Made by a program: the position numbers and the translations under genes
Shown here: one piece after another, positions 7,873 through 16,392 of the stretch
Layout: the number at the start of each line of letters is the position of its first letter
How positions within the stretch are numbered: position 1 is the first letter of the stretch
Notes under the pieces: model-generated
Databases searched by the model: none
What the model was told of the DNA's origin: nothing
The model's input: only the letters and a program-made list of their open reading frames with translations
Source: AG2 sp036493735
GTDB taxonomy: Bacteria > Gemmatimonadota > Gemmatimonadetes > Gemmatimonadales > Gemmatimonadaceae
Direction of reading: 5' to 3'
Assembly (NCBI GenBank): GCA_036493735.1
Contig: DASXPH010000098.1
Span: forward strand, 1 to 64,000
Length of the DNA stretch: 64,000 nucleotides

Positions 7873-8412
7873 CTAACACCCGCGCGCCCGCGTCACGTCA
7901 CCGGCCCCGCGGCTGTCTCGCTGCTGCTCCTCGCGCTCACGCTCTTCGAGCCGGCGCGCTCGGCGCTCCCTGGCTGCGTCGAATCGCCGCTTCTCGTCTG
8001 GCGTCTCTGGAATCAGCCCGGGCACCTCGATGGGCCGGCCCGCTCGGTCGACGGCGACGAAGGTCAGATAGCAGGAGTTCGTGTGCCGACGCCGGCCGGT
8101 GAGCAGCTCCTCCGCTTCGACACGCACGCCGACTTCCATCGACGTTCGACCGACGTAGTTGACGCTCGACTTCATCACTACCAGGTCGCCGAGGTGGATT
8201 GGCTCGCGAAAATCCACGCGGTCGATCGATGCAGTCACGACGCTGGCGCGTGAATGGCGGAAGGCAGCTATCGCCGCCGTCTTGTCCATCATCGAGAGGA
8301 TCACACCGCCAAAGATGTGGCCGAGGTTGTTCGCGTCCTGCGGCATCATCAGCTCCGAGGACTCGTGCTGGCTTTCCTTCACCGTCTTCGCGGCGCGTGG
8401 GTGATCGCTCAT
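7873..8412 (-). CDS. Acyl-CoA thioesterase (hotdog fold, YciA/BACH-like)
   Basis: Acyl-CoA hydrolase of the hotdog fold, 179 aa, which releases free fatty acid and CoA. Signature stretches are MMPQDANNLGHIFGGVI, with the Asn and Asp of the active site, then DRVDFREPIHLGD and the core strand VGRTSMEVGVRVEAE. The C-terminal 40 residues are an unusual Arg/Glu-rich, charged helix. The start codon overlaps the stop of the upstream lipoprotein gene by 4 bp (ATGA), so translation is coupled. Acyl-chain preference cannot be read from the sequence. Confidence 0.87.
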   Translation of the reverse strand: MSDHPRAAKTVKESQHESSELMMPQDANNLGHIFGGVILSMMDKTAAIAAFRHSRASVVTASIDRVDFREPIHLGDLVVMKSSVNYVGRTSMEVGVRVEAEELLTGRRRHTNSCYLTFVAVDRAGRPIEVPGLIPETPDEKRRFDAARERRARRLEEREREEQQRDSRGAGDVTRARGC

Positions 8413-9647
8413 ATCCGATAGTGAGACGGACGACTGGAAGAGATGCTCTTGCGAGCGACCACGAGCTTACTTCGCGCGGGCCGTCGATGGTGCTCATCGC
8501 GGACAGTTCGCGTCGTCTCGTCGTAGAGGGACGCTTCGTCGAACGCGCGAGTAAGTGCGCGCCGCTGCGCGCTGTCGATGGGAGGCTGGTCGAGCCAGAA
8601 CAGATGGAGCACCGGCGCGGCCACGATTCGAATTGGCCACTCGGCGCCACGATTCGAGAGTGAGATGCGAGCGGTCTCGGCAGAAGAATCGTATCGGGCG
8701 AGGACTTCGTATCCACCCGTATCTACGACTGGATGCCACCGGTCGAGATCGTCTTCGGCGAGCGGGAACTCGCGGGACATGCCTGCCCACCAGCTCGGCT
8801 GAGTTGGACGCAGAGCATCGAGTGGCAGTACTTCGTCGGGGGCGTCCGCGCCGCGCTGAGGTACGTCGAACTCGACGGCCACCTGACTGTCGGGCACGGT
8901 GAGCACGAAGCTCCGGTCGTCGAAGCGCGCTGTCGAGAGCGTAACGACGGCACGTCGCGCCGATTGGCGTGCGTCGCCGCGCAGCGAATCGAGCGCTGAG
9001 CTCAGCTCGTGGCGGCCGCTGTCGATGAGCGCCGACGCGACGTTCGCCGGAAAGAGATCGGTGAGCCGCGCTGGCTTGCCAGTGCGCAGATCGATGACGC
9101 CGCGACGGGTCGCGCGCCAGGGACGCGCATTCGGTTGAGCGACGTCGACGTGGTATTCGTAGGACAGATATGGACCGTCCACGTCCACGACCTGGAGGTC
9201 GGCGGTCGCCTGGGTAGGTGGATCCTCGTCGCCGTCCTCGTCAGGCGCCAGCCGCTGAGCACGGGGATGGGCGGCGAGATACTCGCGCGCGAGGCGCGGA
9301 ATGATCGAGTCCTCGAACACGACCGCGGAGTCGCCCTGCTGGAGGTCGCGCCGGTAGAGGCGCAGGCCGACGAGGGTAGCATCCTGGAACGAACGGTCGT
9401 CGTCGCCGATGTATAGCTCGAAGAAGCGGCCGTCGTACCGTGCGAGCGTCAGTGGCGCGCCGCGTGCTCGAACCCTGGTCCCGTTGGTCGAGACCCAGAA
9501 GGTCGAGTCTCGGGTGGCGACGAGAAATTCGACGCGGGGTGGTATGGCGGAGCCGGCGGTTCTCAGGGAGTCGCGATGGCGGCACGCGCCGACCATGAGG
9601 ATCGCGCAGCCAAGGCGTACGAGGGACGAGCGAGTCTTGATTGCCAT
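8409..9647 (-). CDS. Putative lipoprotein of unknown function (412 aa)
   Basis: No family recognised. The N-terminus has a basic start, a hydrophobic run and the lipobox MVGAC near residue 22, so it is predicted to be lipid-anchored. The rest is a soluble, beta-rich region with many Asp/Arg residues. The region GVIDLRTGKPARLTDLFP resembles the style of DUF3298/PdaC-like periplasmic domains, but I cannot confirm that. It is the first gene of a leftward set with the thioesterase and DUF2203 genes and is divergent from the DUF4015 lipoprotein at 9751. The last 25 residues are basic and Ser-rich. Confidence 0.65.
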   Translation of the reverse strand: MAIKTRSSLVRLGCAILMVGACRHRDSLRTAGSAIPPRVEFLVATRDSTFWVSTNGTRVRARGAPLTLARYDGRFFELYIGDDDRSFQDATLVGLRLYRRDLQQGDSAVVFEDSIIPRLAREYLAAHPRAQRLAPDEDGDEDPPTQATADLQVVDVDGPYLSYEYHVDVAQPNARPWRATRRGVIDLRTGKPARLTDLFPANVASALIDSGRHELSSALDSLRGDARQSARRAVVTLSTARFDDRSFVLTVPDSQVAVEFDVPQRGADAPDEVLPLDALRPTQPSWWAGMSREFPLAEDDLDRWHPVVDTGGYEVLARYDSSAETARISLSNRGAEWPIRIVAAPVLHLFWLDQPPIDSAQRRALTRAFDEASLYDETTRTVRDEHHRRPARSKLVVARKSISSSRPSHYRI

Positions 9648-9750
9648 CGGGATGGAAATATACGGTTCACCGGGGTATGGAGAAACGACCGGGGAGCGAA
9701 GCTCGTCATTCTCCGGTATCTCTCATCGTTCATCATTTCCTGTGTGTGAT

Positions 9751-11016
9751 ATGCGTCAACTTCGACGGTCATCCTTCTTCGTGTTCACTTTGACGCTCGG
9801 CGCATGTACGGCCGCGTCGGAGCGTAGCGACACGCGCGCGGCTGCGACGCCAACACCTGCTTCGGCAGCGACGGTCGCGTCGTCAGCGGCGACTACTCGT
9901 CAGGCACCCGCCGCGGGTGAGCTGGCGGTATCGAATGGAGCGGTCGCTCCCGCCGTGCCCGCAAAGCTGGCCGCGATGCGCGACCCGGCGACGACGCCAG
10001 TCATTCGCGGTCTCTATGTGAATCGTTTCGCCGCGCAGAGCTCGCGGAAGATGCACTGGTTGATCGGCATCGCGGATTCGACGGAGATCAATGGATTCGT
10101 CATCGACATGAAGGACGAATTCGGGTTGAACTTCCACTCGCAGAACGCGGAGTTCCGCAAGAACGAGGGCAGCGGCCACGGGATGGTACGCGACGTTCGC
10201 GCATTGCTCGACACACTGCACGCGCACAACATCTTCGCGATCGCGCGAATAGTCACGTTCAAGGATCCGACGACGGCGCAGGCGAACCCCTCGTGGACGA
10301 TCCGGCGCCCGGATGGTTCGATCTGGCAGGACAAGAAAGGGTTCACATGGGTGGATCCGTACAACCATGCGCTCTGGGATTACAACATTGGAATCGCCGA
10401 AGAGCTGGTGCATCTGGGCTTCGACGAGATCCAGTTCGACTACATTCGCTTTCCCGAACCGTACAAGAGTCTTCCCCAGCAGGTCTTCCCGGCGTCGAAC
10501 GGCATGTCGAAGCCGGACCTGCTCGCGGCATTCCTGAAGACGGCGCGCGAGCGGCTGAACAAGGCAGGCGTTCGCTCGACCGCCGACGTCTTCGGCTTCG
10601 TGGCGACAGTGCACGGACCGCTCGAGGTGGGCCAGTGGTGGGAGAAGCTGGCGCCGGTGACGGACGTGCTGTTGCCGATGACCTATCCGTCGCACTTTCC
10701 GTCCGGGTCGTTCCGCATCGCGCACCCGAACGCCGAGCCGTACGAGATCCAGAAGATCTCGATCGACACGGCACGCGTTCGCGACCACAAGCTCGGAATC
10801 ACGTCGCCCGAGCATATTCGTCCGTGGATCCAGGCGTTCTCGTTAGGCCACCTGCAGCCCTCGTACGGGCCGACGCAGATCGAGGAGCAGAAGCGCGCGA
10901 TCTACGACGCGGGATACGATGGCTGGGTGCTATGGCATCCGGGCTCGAAGTACGAACCGTTCGTGCCGGCGTTGGAGAAGGGAGAGCTCGTCTCGCATAA
11001 GAAGGCGTACAACTGA
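9751..11016 (+). CDS. Putative glycoside hydrolase, DUF4015 family lipoprotein
   Basis: A 421-aa exported protein of the DUF4015 (putative glycosyl hydrolase, TIM-barrel-like) family. The start at 9751 gives a lipoprotein signal ending in LGAC; the frame is open from 9409, but that extension overlaps the divergent gene. A low-complexity Ala/Thr linker (about residues 25-85) precedes the catalytic-like domain, with RGLYVNRFAA, FVIDMKDEFG, the FDEIQFDYIRFP stretch whose acidic residues are candidate catalytic positions, PMTYPSHFP, and a C-terminal GYDGWVLWHPGS. A cell-wall or exopolysaccharide substrate is plausible but unproven. Monocistronic, ending against a heptad array. Confidence 0.82.
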   Translation: MRQLRRSSFFVFTLTLGACTAASERSDTRAAATPTPASAATVASSAATTRQAPAAGELAVSNGAVAPAVPAKLAAMRDPATTPVIRGLYVNRFAAQSSRKMHWLIGIADSTEINGFVIDMKDEFGLNFHSQNAEFRKNEGSGHGMVRDVRALLDTLHAHNIFAIARIVTFKDPTTAQANPSWTIRRPDGSIWQDKKGFTWVDPYNHALWDYNIGIAEELVHLGFDEIQFDYIRFPEPYKSLPQQVFPASNGMSKPDLLAAFLKTARERLNKAGVRSTADVFGFVATVHGPLEVGQWWEKLAPVTDVLLPMTYPSHFPSGSFRIAHPNAEPYEIQKISIDTARVRDHKLGITSPEHIRPWIQAFSLGHLQPSYGPTQIEEQKRAIYDAGYDGWVLWHPGSKYEPFVPALEKGELVSHKKAYN

Positions 11017-11041
11017 CGCGCGTAGCGTGGCGCGTGTCGCG

Positions 11042-12316
11042 TCACAGCTCCCTGATCGCCACGAGAAGCCGTTCGACCTCCTCCGAATTCGTATAGCACG
11101 AACACCCGATGCGGACGACGCCGTCCTTTGATTGGCCGAGTCGTTCGACGACGGTGGAGGCGTAGAAGTCGCCGTTGGAGACGAAGAGCCCCTGACGGGC
11201 GAGAGCGCGCGCGATGTCATCCGTCGAGCGGCCACGCATCGTGAAGGCGAGCGTCGGCGTGCGCGGCGTGCCAGGGTGCGGGCCGTAGAGCGTGAGGCCA
11301 TCGATCTCGGCGAGCTCGTTCCAGAGCCGAGCGAGGAGCGTCGCGCCACGGGTGTGAAGCGCGCCGAAGGTGCGGCGAAGTGCCTCGCGCCGCGACGCGC
11401 GACCCGTGAGCGCTGTGCCAGCCGGACTGCCGAGCGATGCGAGGAACTCGACCGCCGCGGCGGCGCCGACGATGCCTTCGTGATTCTGCGTCCCAGTCTC
11501 GAGGCGCTCCGGTGACGTGTTGGGTGCCGGGTCCAGGCGCGGCACGTCCACCCGGTCCAGCAGCTCTCGCCGGCCGTAGAGAATGCCGACGTGCGGACCA
11601 TAGAACTTGTACGCCGAGCAGGCGAGGAAGTCGCAGTCGAGCGCGCGCACGTCGATGAATTGATGCGGCGCGAAGTGCACCGCGTCGACGAAGACGAGCG
11701 CGCCCGCGGCATGCGCGAGCTCCGCCGCGCCGCGGACATCGGTGATCGTGCCTAACGCGTTCGACGCCGCGCCGATGGCGAGCAGCCGCGTCTTCGGGCC
11801 GATCTGGCGTTCGAGATCGCGCCAATCGAGCCGACCGTCGCTCGTGTTCAGCTTCACGCTGCGGATCGTGACGCCGCGCTCCCTTTCCAGCGCGCGCCAG
11901 GGTGCGACGTTGCCGTGGTGATCGAGCTCGGTGATGACGACCTCGTCGCCCGGCCCCCACTCGCGGCCGAGTCCGCGCGCGAGGTGGAAGGTGAGCGTCG
12001 TCATGTTCTGGCCGAACGCTATTTCTTCGGCGGTCGCGTTGAAGAAATCGGCGAACCGCTCACGTGCCTCGAGGAGGAGCGCGTCCGTCTCTTCACTCGT
12101 CGGATATTGCCAGTGGGTGTTGGCATTGTGATGGAAGAGATAGTCCTCCATCGCGGCGACGACGGAACCGGGCACCTGCGTTCCGCCCGGGCCGTCGAAG
12201 TACGCGACAGGGTGCCCGTTATGCACCCGCTCGAGCGCGGGGAATCGGCTGCGTATCTGCTCGAGGCTCGCCACGCCGTCGGTCATATCCGTCTTCTGCA
12301 CGAGAGTCCCCGTCAT
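11042..12316 (-). CDS. Cysteine desulfurase-like aminotransferase class V (TIGR01976-like)
   Basis: PLP-dependent fold-type I protein of the class V aminotransferase group, close to the 'cysteine desulfurase-like, VC1184' subfamily, 424 aa. Visible features are YFDGPGGTQVP near the N-terminus, the cofactor region ITELDHHGNVAPW, the Asp of FVDAVHFAPH, the PLP lysine in SAYKFYGPHVG, and a C-terminal RIGCSCYTNSEEV. The start at 12316 overlaps the stop of the upstream dehydrogenase as ATGA, so it is preferred over 12337. Whether it acts in Fe-S cluster sulfur supply or on another amino acid is not clear; no Suf or Isc genes are nearby. Confidence 0.85.
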   Translation of the reverse strand: MTGTLVQKTDMTDGVASLEQIRSRFPALERVHNGHPVAYFDGPGGTQVPGSVVAAMEDYLFHHNANTHWQYPTSEETDALLLEARERFADFFNATAEEIAFGQNMTTLTFHLARGLGREWGPGDEVVITELDHHGNVAPWRALERERGVTIRSVKLNTSDGRLDWRDLERQIGPKTRLLAIGAASNALGTITDVRGAAELAHAAGALVFVDAVHFAPHQFIDVRALDCDFLACSAYKFYGPHVGILYGRRELLDRVDVPRLDPAPNTSPERLETGTQNHEGIVGAAAAVEFLASLGSPAGTALTGRASRREALRRTFGALHTRGATLLARLWNELAEIDGLTLYGPHPGTPRTPTLAFTMRGRSTDDIARALARQGLFVSNGDFYASTVVERLGQSKDGVVRIGCSCYTNSEEVERLLVAIREL

Positions 12317-13200
12317 ACGATCTCCACTCCGGCCCATTGTTCGATCAGCTTCACCGCTTCTACGTGATCCGCGACTTCGCCTAACGCGTTGTGCGCCGCC
12401 TTCCAGAGGGCGGACGTGAGTTGCAGCACCGGCGCTGGAATCGCATCGGCGCTCGCGACGCCCGCCGCGATCCCGACGTCCTTGTCGAGCAGCGCGAGTC
12501 TGAAGGTACGTGGAAAGGCGCGCGTCAGCACGCGCTCGGGAAAGAGATTCATCGAAGCATTCGAGCGGCCACTGGACGCATTGATCACGTCCAGCGCGAC
12601 CTTCGCGGAGACGCCTTCCTTCGCCAACAGCGCGAGTCCCTCGGCCGCGGACCAGATGTGCACCGCGAGCAGCGCGTTGTTCACGGCTTTGAGCGCGTCG
12701 CCGGCGCCAATCGCGCCACAGTGGACGATCTTCTGGCCGAATGACGCGAGCACCGGCCGCACGCGCTCGAGGACCGTTGCGTCGCCACCCACCATCACCG
12801 TGAGCGCGCCCTTCTCTGCCCCACTCACACCACCGCTCACCGGCGCGTCGATGAAATCGATGCCGTGCTGCCGCAGGCGCCCGGCAATCTGACGCGAGGT
12901 CGCGGGCTCGCCGGAGGTGCAGTCCACGAGCGTCGCCCCCTCTCGCAGTCCGGCGAGCAGACCACTCTCACCATCGAGCAGTGCAAGCACTTCGGGTGAG
13001 TTGGGGAGACAGGTGATGACGACGTCGGCATCGCGGGCGGCATCGGCGGGCGTGGACGCGGCCCGCACCCTGGTCGCCGCGGCGAAATCACGCGCTCGTG
13101 ACTGTGTGCGGTTCCAGACGGTGAGCGGGAAAGCCGCCTCGGCGACTCGCCGAGCCATCGGCGTACCGATGGCGCCGAGACCGATGAAGGCAACGTTCAT
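12313..13200 (-). CDS. NAD(P)-dependent beta-hydroxyacid dehydrogenase (3-hydroxyisobutyrate dehydrogenase-like)
   Basis: A 295-aa oxidoreductase of the 3-hydroxyisobutyrate/6-phosphogluconate dehydrogenase superfamily. The dinucleotide-binding loop is GLGAIGTPMA, directly at the N-terminus. The substrate motif FIDAPVSGGVSGAEKG and the catalytic lysine region GAGDALKAVNNALLA follow, then the all-helical C-terminal domain ending with DKDVGIAAG. Substrates in the family include 3-hydroxyisobutyrate, tartronate semialdehyde and glyoxylate/succinic semialdehyde. It is translationally coupled to the downstream cysteine-desulfurase-like gene, suggesting a shared pathway that I cannot name. The start codon lies next to a heptad array. 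Confidence 0.87.
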   Translation of the reverse strand: MNVAFIGLGAIGTPMARRVAEAAFPLTVWNRTQSRARDFAAATRVRAASTPADAARDADVVITCLPNSPEVLALLDGESGLLAGLREGATLVDCTSGEPATSRQIAGRLRQHGIDFIDAPVSGGVSGAEKGALTVMVGGDATVLERVRPVLASFGQKIVHCGAIGAGDALKAVNNALLAVHIWSAAEGLALLAKEGVSAKVALDVINASSGRSNASMNLFPERVLTRAFPRTFRLALLDKDVGIAAGVASADAIPAPVLQLTSALWKAAHNALGEVADHVEAVKLIEQWAGVEIV

Positions 13201-13318
13201 TGCGTTGAGGGTGGGGCGTGACGCGTGGAGCGAAGTTGATGCAACAAGCTATATTGCCGCGGCCCGGGCGTCATGCGCCACACCACGCGCCACTCGTCAC
13301 ACGCCACGCGTCTCGGCC
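13201..13318. repeat. Heptad arrays between divergent genes
   Basis: GCGTTGA/GCGTGAC/GCGTGGA-type units at about 13202-13236, and CGCGCCA/CACGCCA-type complements at about 13280-13312, surround a central ACAAGCTATATTGCC segment. This gap must also hold the promoters of the leftward dehydrogenase gene and of mgtE. Confidence 0.6.
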
Positions 13319-13321
13319 CCA

Positions 13322-14797
13322 ATGACTCCGAATCGCAATCCCGAGGATCTGCCCGTCGCCGCGCTCGTCGCGCCGGACATCCTTGCGTTGCTCGAGGAAT
13401 CGCCGAGCGACATCGCCGCTGAGACGGAGGAACTGCACCCAGCGGATCTCGCGGACGTCGTCGAGCTGCTGCCGTCGGAGCGTGTGCCGCTGTTTCTTGC
13501 CTCGCTCCCGAGGGAGCGTGCGGCGGACGTCCTCGAGTACCTGAACGAGGAGCTGCGCGCGGCGCTGCTCGAGCAGATGAGCGCACGTCAGGCGGCGGAG
13601 CTCGTCACCGCGATGACGCCCGACGATCGCGCCGACACGCTCGAGGAGCTGAGCGAGCTGTCGGAGTCGCACGCCGAGGATGTGCTCTCGGAGATTCCGA
13701 GCGAGGCGCGCAGGGAGACGGAGCAACTCCTCCGCTTCGACCCGGATACCGCCGGCGGCTTGATGACGACGGAGTTCGTCTCCGTCCCGGAAACCACGAC
13801 GGTGGAAGACGCGCTCGAGCGCGTGCGAGCGCTCGCGCGCACGGGTCGCCGGGAAGCGATGTACGCGATCTACGCGACGGACGCCGTCGGACGGCTCGCG
13901 GGTGTGCTCTCCCTGCGCGAGCTGCTGGCCGCGGCTCCGGGCACGAAGATCTCGGAGATCGCGTGGACGGAAGTGGTGTCGCTCGGCCCGAACGCCGATC
14001 GTGAAGAGGTCGTCCGCCTAACGTCGAACTACGATCTCGTCGCGATTCCGATCGTCAGCGAATCCGGCCACCTCATGGGAGTGATCACCGTCGATGACGT
14101 CATCGACGTCATTCAGGAGGAGCAGACGGAAGACGTCCAGAAGCTGGGCGGTATGGAAGCACTGGACGAGCCCTACATGCAGATCGGCTTCCGGCGGATG
14201 ATTCGCAAGCGCGCAGGGTGGCTGTGCGCGCTCTTCATCGGGGAAATGTTCACCGCGACGGCGCTCGGGTATTTTCAGAGCACCATCGACAGAGCAACCG
14301 TCCTTGCTCTCTTTCTCCCATTGATCATCAGCTCTGGCGGCAACTCGGGATCGCAGGGCACGTCGTTGATGATTCGCTCATTGGCGCTGCGCGAGGTGGG
14401 CGTTCGCGACTGGTGGCGCGTGGTGATTCGCGAGCTCCCGGCGGGGCTAACGCTCGGGGTGATTCTGGGCGTGATCGGCTTCGTGCGGATCGAGCTGTGG
14501 CAGTATCTGTACGACCATTCGCTGCACGTCTTTGGCCTGTCACTTGGCCAGAACTACAATCAGCACTCCGGGATCATGATCGAGGTCCATCTCATCGCGC
14601 TCACCGTGGGGCTGGCGCTGGTGGGCGTGGTCACGTTCGGGACGATGGTGGGGTCGATGCTGCCGTTCCTCTTCCGGCGCATGGGCTTCGACCCCGCGAG
14701 CGCCTCGGCTCCATTCGTTGCGACGCTGGTGGACGTGACGGGACTGGTGATTTACTTCTCGGTGGCGTTGTTGGTGCTGAGAGACGTGGTTCTCTAG
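13322..14797 (+). CDS. mgtE: Magnesium transporter MgtE
   Basis: Mg2+ channel/transporter of the inner membrane, 491 aa. The N-terminal superhelical domain (about residues 15-145) carries the repeated LHPADLADVVELLP and EELSELSE segments. Two CBS domains follow (about 150-270) with DPDTAGGLMTTEFV and GVITVDDVIDVI. The C-terminal membrane part has five helices, including the family signature SSGGNSGSQGTSLMIRSLA, which lines the pore. The frame is open upstream to 12917, but that part is antisense to the dehydrogenase gene; the ATG at 13322 gives normal length. Cytosolic Mg2+ gating through the N/CBS domains is known for the family. I see no Mg2+ riboswitch in the 120-bp leader. Confidence 0.93.
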   Translation: MTPNRNPEDLPVAALVAPDILALLEESPSDIAAETEELHPADLADVVELLPSERVPLFLASLPRERAADVLEYLNEELRAALLEQMSARQAAELVTAMTPDDRADTLEELSELSESHAEDVLSEIPSEARRETEQLLRFDPDTAGGLMTTEFVSVPETTTVEDALERVRALARTGRREAMYAIYATDAVGRLAGVLSLRELLAAAPGTKISEIAWTEVVSLGPNADREEVVRLTSNYDLVAIPIVSESGHLMGVITVDDVIDVIQEEQTEDVQKLGGMEALDEPYMQIGFRRMIRKRAGWLCALFIGEMFTATALGYFQSTIDRATVLALFLPLIISSGGNSGSQGTSLMIRSLALREVGVRDWWRVVIRELPAGLTLGVILGVIGFVRIELWQYLYDHSLHVFGLSLGQNYNQHSGIMIEVHLIALTVGLALVGVVTFGTMVGSMLPFLFRRMGFDPASASAPFVATLVDVTGLVIYFSVALLVLRDVVL

Positions 14798-14814
14798 GGG
14801 CTGTGCGCGATCGA

Positions 14815-14835
14815 GGGCTAGGGACTAGGCACTAG
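14815..14835. repeat. GGGCTA/GGGACTA heptad run
   Basis: Three degenerate 7-base units (GGGCTA, GGGACTA, GGCACTA) at the junction of the convergent mgtE and galactokinase genes. Related to the longer GGGNCTA run at 18442-18472. Confidence 0.5.
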
Positions 14836-16044
14836 CGCCTTATCGTTAGGCTTCTCGACACTCGCGCCGGCGGTTGCTTCACAGACATATGCCGCGGCAG
14901 GAAGCCCAACGGCAACGGTGTAGGCCGCCGCTACACTGCGCGCGAATGCGCTCGCGCCATCGCGTCGCACCAGTGCGACCGCGCAGCCGCCGAAGCCCGC
15001 CCCCGTCATGCGTGCGCCGAAGCAGGCGTCGTCGCGCTGCGCCAGCTCGACCATCGTATCGAGCTCCGATCGCGAGACCTCGAAATCGTCGCGCAGCGAG
15101 GCATGACTCCTGTCCATGAGCTCACCCACGCCGGTGAGGTCGCCGCGCTCGAGGAGCTCCGCGGCACGCAAGGTTCTGGCGTTTTCGGTGACGACGTGTC
15201 GCGCGCGCTTTCGAGTCGACGGATCGAGCTCCTTTTCGCGTTTGCCGAACGTTTCGGCGTCGATGTCGCGGAGGGCACGGACGCCGAAGAGGCGGGCGGC
15301 GGCCTCGCACTGCGCGCGGCGTTCGTTGTACGCGGAGTCCACGAGGCCCCGGCGCGTTCCCGTGTCCAGCACGACAACCGCGGCCGCGGCCGGGATCGGC
15401 ACCTGCCGCGTCTCCAGCGAGCGACAATCGATGAGCAGCGCATGACCGTCGACACCAGCGGCGGAGATCAGTTGATCCATGATGCCACAGTTCACGCCGA
15501 CCCACTCGTTTTCGGCACGCTGAGCGACGCGCGCCATGGCGGCCGGCTGCCAAACGAGGCCGCCTACTGCCGCGAAGGCGCGGGCGACGGCGAGCTCCAA
15601 GGCGGCACTCGACGAGAGACCGGCACCAATGGGCACCTCGCCCGCGACGACGCCCTCCCAGCCCCTGGTGGGCAGGCCGCTTTGCTCGAGAGACCAGGCG
15701 ACCCCGCGCAGGAATTCGACCCACGGATGCGGGCCGTGCGGGGCGGGGGGAGCGGCACGCTCCTCGTCCTCGAGCGAGAAGGTGGCGTCGTCGGCGAAGT
15801 CGAGCGAGCGAATCGTCACCTGGCGATCCGCACGCCCACGCGCCGCGAGCCACACGTCACGATCGATCGCCATCGGCAGCACGAAGCCGTCGTTATAGTC
15901 GGTGTGGTCGCCGATGAGGTTCACACGTCCCGGCGCACGCGCGAGGAATTCCGGATCGGCACCGAAGCGCCGGCGGAATTCGTCGCGAACGCGCCCGCGG
16001 AGCGTCTGGGGCATCATCAGCGGTTCGGTGGGGACGCGGTTCAT
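14818..16044 (-). CDS. galK: Galactokinase
   Basis: GHMP-family kinase that phosphorylates galactose to galactose 1-phosphate with ATP (Leloir pathway). All three family motifs are present: the galactokinase signature GRVNLIGDHTDYNDG near the N-terminus, the ATP loop PIGAGLSSSAALELA in the middle, and GARMTGAGFGGCAVAL near the C-terminus. From the ATG at 16044 it is 408 aa; a start at 16017 (399 aa) is also possible, while the ORF extension to 16179 is not needed. It stands alone, with no galT or galE near, and is divergent from the metal chaperone gene. Confidence 0.9.
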   Translation of the reverse strand: MNRVPTEPLMMPQTLRGRVRDEFRRRFGADPEFLARAPGRVNLIGDHTDYNDGFVLPMAIDRDVWLAARGRADRQVTIRSLDFADDATFSLEDEERAAPPAPHGPHPWVEFLRGVAWSLEQSGLPTRGWEGVVAGEVPIGAGLSSSAALELAVARAFAAVGGLVWQPAAMARVAQRAENEWVGVNCGIMDQLISAAGVDGHALLIDCRSLETRQVPIPAAAAVVVLDTGTRRGLVDSAYNERRAQCEAAARLFGVRALRDIDAETFGKREKELDPSTRKRARHVVTENARTLRAAELLERGDLTGVGELMDRSHASLRDDFEVSRSELDTMVELAQRDDACFGARMTGAGFGGCAVALVRRDGASAFARSVAAAYTVAVGLPAAAYVCEATAGASVEKPNDKALVPSP

Positions 16045-16134
16045 CGTGGAAGTCAAACTCGTTCTGGACAGCCGCGCTAGAATTCGATGAGGCGGCGCTG
16101 TGCCGCCGGTCTCGAACCGTAACGAGCGATTCCG

Positions 16135-16350
16135 ATGAAAGAGCTGACACTGACCATCGAAGGGATGTCCTGCGAGCACTGCGTTCGCGCAGTGAAGAAC
16201 CGCCTAACGGCGACGCCCGGCGTGACGGTCGAGGAGGTGGTCGTCGGTGCGGCGCGATTGCAGTACGATCCCGCCAGGACGACTGTAGACGAGATTGAAG
16301 AAGTGATCGCCGACGAGGGCTATACGGCGTTTGAGGCGACGGCGCTCTAG
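16135..16350 (+). CDS. Heavy-metal-associated domain protein (CopZ-like chaperone)
   Basis: A 71-aa single HMA domain. The metal-binding motif GMSCEHC (residues 10-16) follows the first beta strand, and the predicted ferredoxin-like beta-alpha-beta-beta-alpha-beta layout fits the whole length. Such proteins bind Cu(I), or sometimes Zn or Hg, and deliver it to P-type ATPases, but no ATPase or Cue-type regulator lies next to it. Divergent from galK by 90 bp and convergent with the acyl-CoA dehydrogenase gene, with a heptad array after its stop. Cytoplasmic. Confidence 0.88.
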   Translation: MKELTLTIEGMSCEHCVRAVKNRLTATPGVTVEEVVVGAARLQYDPARTTVDEIEEVIADEGYTAFEATAL

Positions 16351-16351
16351 C

Positions 16352-16392
16352 GCCGTCGCCCCACGCGCCACGCCCCACGCTCAACGCACCCC
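16352..16392. repeat. Heptad array between convergent genes
   Basis: Units CCACGCG, CCACGCC, CCACGCT and CAACGCA (period 7) fill the 30-bp gap between the metal-chaperone stop and the acyl-CoA dehydrogenase stop and run into the end of the latter. Only one orientation is present here. Confidence 0.55.

Noticed and set aside
9409..9750. N-terminal extension of the DUF4015 gene
   Set aside because: Overlaps the divergent lipoprotein gene and its promoter; the start at 9751 gives a lipobox.
14218..14835. Plus-strand ORF overlapping mgtE
   Set aside because: Arg/Ala-rich frame shadow of the transporter gene with no motif of its own.
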